Assembly (NCBI GenBank): GCA_050263095.1
Contig: JBLNEW010000009.1
Location: 1-15,022 of the forward strand
Direction of reading: 5' to 3'
Length of the DNA: 15,022 nt
Origin: FEB-35 sp050263095
Lineage (GTDB): Bacteria > Desulfobacterota > Deferrimicrobia > Deferrimicrobiales > Deferrimicrobiaceae
A program made the translations under genes and the position numbers. The notes beneath the pieces are model-generated. The model was not told where the DNA came from. It did no database searches and worked only from the letters and a program-made list of their open reading frames with translations. Shown here piece by piece: positions 12,924-15,022 of the stretch. The stretch's first letter is position 1. The number at the start of each line of letters is the position of its first letter.

Positions 12924-13211
12924 TCACACGCCTTCGAAGAACTCTATCTTGTCGCCCGCCTTGAGGGTGACCACGGCCTTCTTCCAGCCCGGGCGCAGCC
13001 CCACGGTGCGCCCGCGGCGCTTTACCTTGCCGGTCACGTTCATCGTCCGGACGTCGACGACCTTCACCTTGAACATCTTTTCCACCGCTTCCTGGATCTG
13101 CTTCTTCTTCGCGCGCCGGTCGACCTCGAAGGACACGGCGTTGGAGGTTCCCTTCAGGAGGGTCGCCTTTTCGGTGATCAGGGGCCGCTTCAGGATGTCG
13201 GAGGGGTTCAT
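12924..13211 (-). CDS. rplW: 50S ribosomal protein L23
   Basis: The 95-residue protein is L23, the main docking site at the tunnel exit for trigger factor and the signal recognition particle. It begins MNPSDILKRPLITEKATLLK, has FEVDRRAKKKQIQEAVEKMF in the middle, and VVDVRTMNVTGKVKRRGRTV in the conserved loop. The ATG at 13211 overlaps the rplD stop by one base (TAATG), with GGAGGTG 8 bases upstream, so coupling to rplD is likely. Length is normal. Confidence 0.98.
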   Translation of the reverse strand: MNPSDILKRPLITEKATLLKGTSNAVSFEVDRRAKKKQIQEAVEKMFKVKVVDVRTMNVTGKVKRRGRTVGLRPGWKKAVVTLKAGDKIEFFEGV

Positions 13212-13834
13212 TATCCGAGCACCTCCGTGATTTTTTCGAGAGCGGGGCGCGTGATCACGAGCTGGTCGTACGAAAGGATGTCATAGACGTTGATCGCCGA
13301 GACCGGAAGCGCCTTGAACGATTTGAGGTTCCTGACGCCGAGGCCCAGGTTCCCGGAAGGGCCGTCGACCACCAGCAGCGCATCCGAGAGCCCCAGCGCG
13401 TCCGCCACCTTCAGGAACTCCCTGGTCTTCGGGGCGGACAGGTCCAGGTCGTCGACCAGCAGCAGCTTGTTCTCCTTCGCCTTGGCGCTCAGGGCCGAGC
13501 GCAGCGCGGCCTTCATCGCCTTCCGGTTGACCTTGATCTCGTAGCCGCGGGGGTGAGGCCCGAACACCGTTCCCCCGCCCCGCAGCAGGGGCGAGCGGCT
13601 GCTTCCCATGCGCGCCCTGCCGGTCCCCTTCTGGCGGAACGGCTTCTTCCCGCCGCCGGAGACGTCCTTGCGGGTTTTCGTCGACGCCGTCCCGGAGCGC
13701 CGCGCCGCAAGCGTCGCCACCACGGCGTGGTGGAGGAGGTGCGTCTTCACCTCGGCGCCGAAGACGGATTCGGGCAGCTCCACCGACCCCTTGACCTGCC
13801 GTTCCTTATCGACCATATCCAGCGTCGCCATCAT
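13211..13834 (-). CDS. rplD: 50S ribosomal protein L4
   Basis: The 207-residue protein is L4, whose long internal loop reaches the exit tunnel constriction. The loop at about 45-95 has TRKDVSGGGKKPFRQKGTGR then ARMGSSRSPLLRGGGTVFGP, the family signature. The globular part has KAALRSALSAKAKENKLLLVD and ends INVYDILSYDQLVITRPAL. The ATG at 13834 overlaps the rplC stop as ATGA; a second ATG follows directly (Met-Met), so either could serve. In E. coli L4 is also the repressor of the S10 operon, acting on the S10 leader; that leader is absent here. Confidence 0.98.
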   Translation of the reverse strand: MMATLDMVDKERQVKGSVELPESVFGAEVKTHLLHHAVVATLAARRSGTASTKTRKDVSGGGKKPFRQKGTGRARMGSSRSPLLRGGGTVFGPHPRGYEIKVNRKAMKAALRSALSAKAKENKLLLVDDLDLSAPKTREFLKVADALGLSDALLVVDGPSGNLGLGVRNLKSFKALPVSAINVYDILSYDQLVITRPALEKITEVLG

Positions 13835-14484
13835 CGACTCCCTGCCGCTTGGCTGCTTTTCTTGACAGCGAGGCGGACGAAGACCAGGCTGTTCCGGGCC
13901 CCCGGCACGGCGCCCCTGACCAGAAGCAGGTTCTTGTCCGGCTGGACGCCCACCACCTTCAGGTTGAGGGTGGTCACCTTTTCGTTCCCGTAGTGCCCGG
14001 CCATCTTGATGTTCTTGATGACCCGGGAGGGCCATGCCGAAGCGCCGATCGAGCCGGGTGCGCGGTGGAACATCGAACCGTGCGTGGCGCGCCCGCCCTT
14101 GTAATTCCATCGCTTGACGACGCCGGCGAACCCCCTTCCCTTGGTCTGCCCGGTGACGTCGACGAAATCGCCTTCCTTGAAGATGTCGACGTGGATTTCC
14201 TGTCCCGCGTCGAGGGGGGACTCGGTGGGAACCCGGAGCTCCTTTAGGGCCCCGAAAGCGCCTTTCCCCGCCTTCCGGAAATGGCCGACCATGGGCTTGG
14301 CGGCGCGGTGCGCCTTCTTCGTCCCGAACCCGATCTGGACCGCGTCGTATCCGTCGTCCCGGCCGGTTTTCCTCTGCACGACGGTGCACGGACCCGCCTC
14401 GATCACCGTCACGGGGATCACCTTCCCCTCGGCGTCGAAAACCTGGGTCATCCCCAGTTTTTTCCCTAAGATCCCTGTAGTCAT
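13831..14484 (-). CDS. rplC: 50S ribosomal protein L3
   Basis: The 217-residue protein is L3, an assembly initiator that reaches the peptidyl-transferase centre. MTTGILGKKLGMTQVFDAEG is the family start. The signature region GVVKRWNYKGGRATHGSMFH (121-140) is followed by RAPGSIGASAWPSRV. The E. coli methylated Gln150 is not present; serine and alanine occupy that place, as in most non-gamma bacteria. The KIK-type reading IKNIKMAGHYG at about 156-166 departs from the common FKG form. I chose the ATG at 14484, 6 bases after AAGGTG, over a GTG at 14493 that would add three residues and has no good ribosome binding site. Confidence 0.97.
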   Translation of the reverse strand: MTTGILGKKLGMTQVFDAEGKVIPVTVIEAGPCTVVQRKTGRDDGYDAVQIGFGTKKAHRAAKPMVGHFRKAGKGAFGALKELRVPTESPLDAGQEIHVDIFKEGDFVDVTGQTKGRGFAGVVKRWNYKGGRATHGSMFHRAPGSIGASAWPSRVIKNIKMAGHYGNEKVTTLNLKVVGVQPDKNLLLVRGAVPGARNSLVFVRLAVKKSSQAAGSR

Positions 14485-14536
14485 GGCTGGCACCTTGCCG
14501 TTTCGTTCAATGGGTTACGGTCCCCTGCTGCAACCG

Positions 14537-14851
14537 TCAGAGCTTGATTTCGACCTCGACGCCCGCCGGCAGATCCAGCTTCATGAGCGCGTCGATCGTC
14601 GCCGCGGGCGGCTCGTGGATGTCGAGCAGCCTCTTGTGCGTGCGGATCTCGAACTGCTCGCGGCTCTTCTTGTCGACGTGCGGCGAGCGGTTCACGGTGA
14701 AGCGTTCGATCTTCGTGGGCAGCGGGATCGGCCCCGCGATCTTGGCCCCGGTCTGCTTCGCCTTCTCGACGATCTCTCCGGTCGCCTTGTCCAGGAGCTT
14801 GCAGTCGAAGGCCTTGAGGCGGATGCGTATCTTCTGGTGCTCTATCGCCAC
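14537..14851 (-). CDS. rpsJ: 30S ribosomal protein S10
   Basis: The 104-residue protein is S10 of the 30S head, which also acts as NusE in transcription antitermination with NusB and NusG. QKIRIRLKAFDCKLLDKATG is the family N-terminus. GPIPLPTKIERFTVNRSPHV and REQFEIRTHKRLLDI cover the long loop that reaches into the head. The end VEVEIKL is conserved. The start is GTG at 14851, with AAAGGGGA upstream at 8 bases. It heads the S10 block and lies just 31 bases after the tuf stop, so it must share the tuf transcript. The 52-base gap to rplC is the largest in the window and shows nothing clear. Confidence 0.98.
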   Translation of the reverse strand: MAIEHQKIRIRLKAFDCKLLDKATGEIVEKAKQTGAKIAGPIPLPTKIERFTVNRSPHVDKKSREQFEIRTHKRLLDIHEPPAATIDALMKLDLPAGVEVEIKL

Positions 14852-14882
14852 GGCGTATCCCCTTTCCCGCTCGAGTCTTTCC

Positions 14883-15022
14883 CTACTCCAGTATTTCCGA
14901 TACGACTCCGGCTCCCACGGTGCGGCCGCCCTCGCGGATCGCGAACCGGAGCTCCTTCTCCATCGCCACCGGGACTATCAGCTCCACCGTCATCGACACG
15001 TTGTCCCCGGGCATGACCATCT
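14883..15022 (-). CDS. tuf: elongation factor Tu (3' end only)
   Basis: The last 45 codons of EF-Tu are visible; the window edge cuts the rest. The peptide starts MVMPGDNVSMTVELIVPVAM and ends with LRFAIREGGRTVGAGVVSEI before Leu-Glu and TAG, the canonical end of domain III. EF-Tu carries aminoacyl-tRNA to the ribosomal A site as a GTP complex. Its position directly upstream of rpsJ indicates that the str block (fusA-tuf and relatives) probably continues beyond the edge. Confidence 0.97.
   Translation of the reverse strand, partial: MVMPGDNVSMTVELIVPVAMEKELRFAIREGGRTVGAGVVSEILE

Noticed and set aside
11389..12927. An open frame extending the rpsC reading frame upstream for about 1.5 kb, as if a 730-residue protein
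   Set aside because: The upstream part runs out of frame through rplV, rpsS and rplB, has a low-complexity Arg/Gly/Pro-rich composition typical of GC-rich shadows, and S3 homology begins exactly at the TTG at 11388.
11802..13286. Plus-strand open frame of 494 codons opposite rpsS, rplB, rplW and the end of rplD
   Set aside because: Antisense shadow of highly conserved genes; no motif, and no ribosome binding site evidence was found to favour it.
1..15022. Mobile elements, CRISPR arrays, phage genes, toxin-antitoxin or other accessory systems
   Set aside because: Every stretch is accounted for by conserved housekeeping genes with gaps of about 55 bases or less; no repeats, integrase, transposase or foreign-looking composition were seen.

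Overview
The window is a solid block of translation-apparatus genes, all read from the minus strand: the fused S10, spc and alpha ribosomal-protein clusters. I count 32 genes, 30 complete and one partial at each edge. In transcription order (high to low coordinate) they are tuf (3' end), rpsJ, rplC, rplD, rplW, rplB, rpsS, rplV, rpsC, rplP, rpmC, rpsQ, rplN, rplX, rplE, rpsN, rpsH, rplF, rplR, rpsE, rpmD, rplO, secY, adk, map, infA, rpmJ, rpsM, rpsK, rpsD, rpoA and rplQ (5' end). No gap exceeds about 55 bases and several neighbours overlap by 1 to 7 bases. I see no room for an internal promoter with a leader and no classical terminator, so one long transcript entering from tuf is the simplest reading.

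The organism is a GC-rich bacterium outside the Gammaproteobacteria. It has the zinc-type short S14, adk-map-infA between secY and rpmJ, rpsD inside the alpha cluster, and a zinc-lid adenylate kinase. That layout, together with an RpoA that begins M-x-RNW-x-x-LI-x-P, suggests a deltaproteobacterial or related lineage (Desulfobacterota and neighbours). This is inference from gene order and remembered protein sequences, not a phylogeny.

Regions: 14883-15022 is the tail of EF-Tu. 10735-14851 is the S10 block. 4408-10720 runs from rplP through the spc block to secY. 2631-4402 holds adk, map, infA and rpmJ. 1-2612 is the alpha block ending with RNA polymerase alpha and the start of L17. The products act together: ribosome subunits, initiation factor IF-1, the SecY channel at the exit tunnel, methionine aminopeptidase on emerging chains, adenylate kinase for nucleotide balance, and RNA polymerase alpha.

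Nothing here looks like a new biological system. The second-look observations concern translation initiation. Seven of the ten small-subunit protein genes, plus secY, start with TTG or GTG, while all sixteen large-subunit protein genes start with ATG. The rpsD and rpsN start regions are nearly identical over 23 bases. Four small intergenic inverted repeats sit just upstream of Shine-Dalgarno sites. The usual S10 leader is absent because tuf lies 31 bases upstream of rpsJ.
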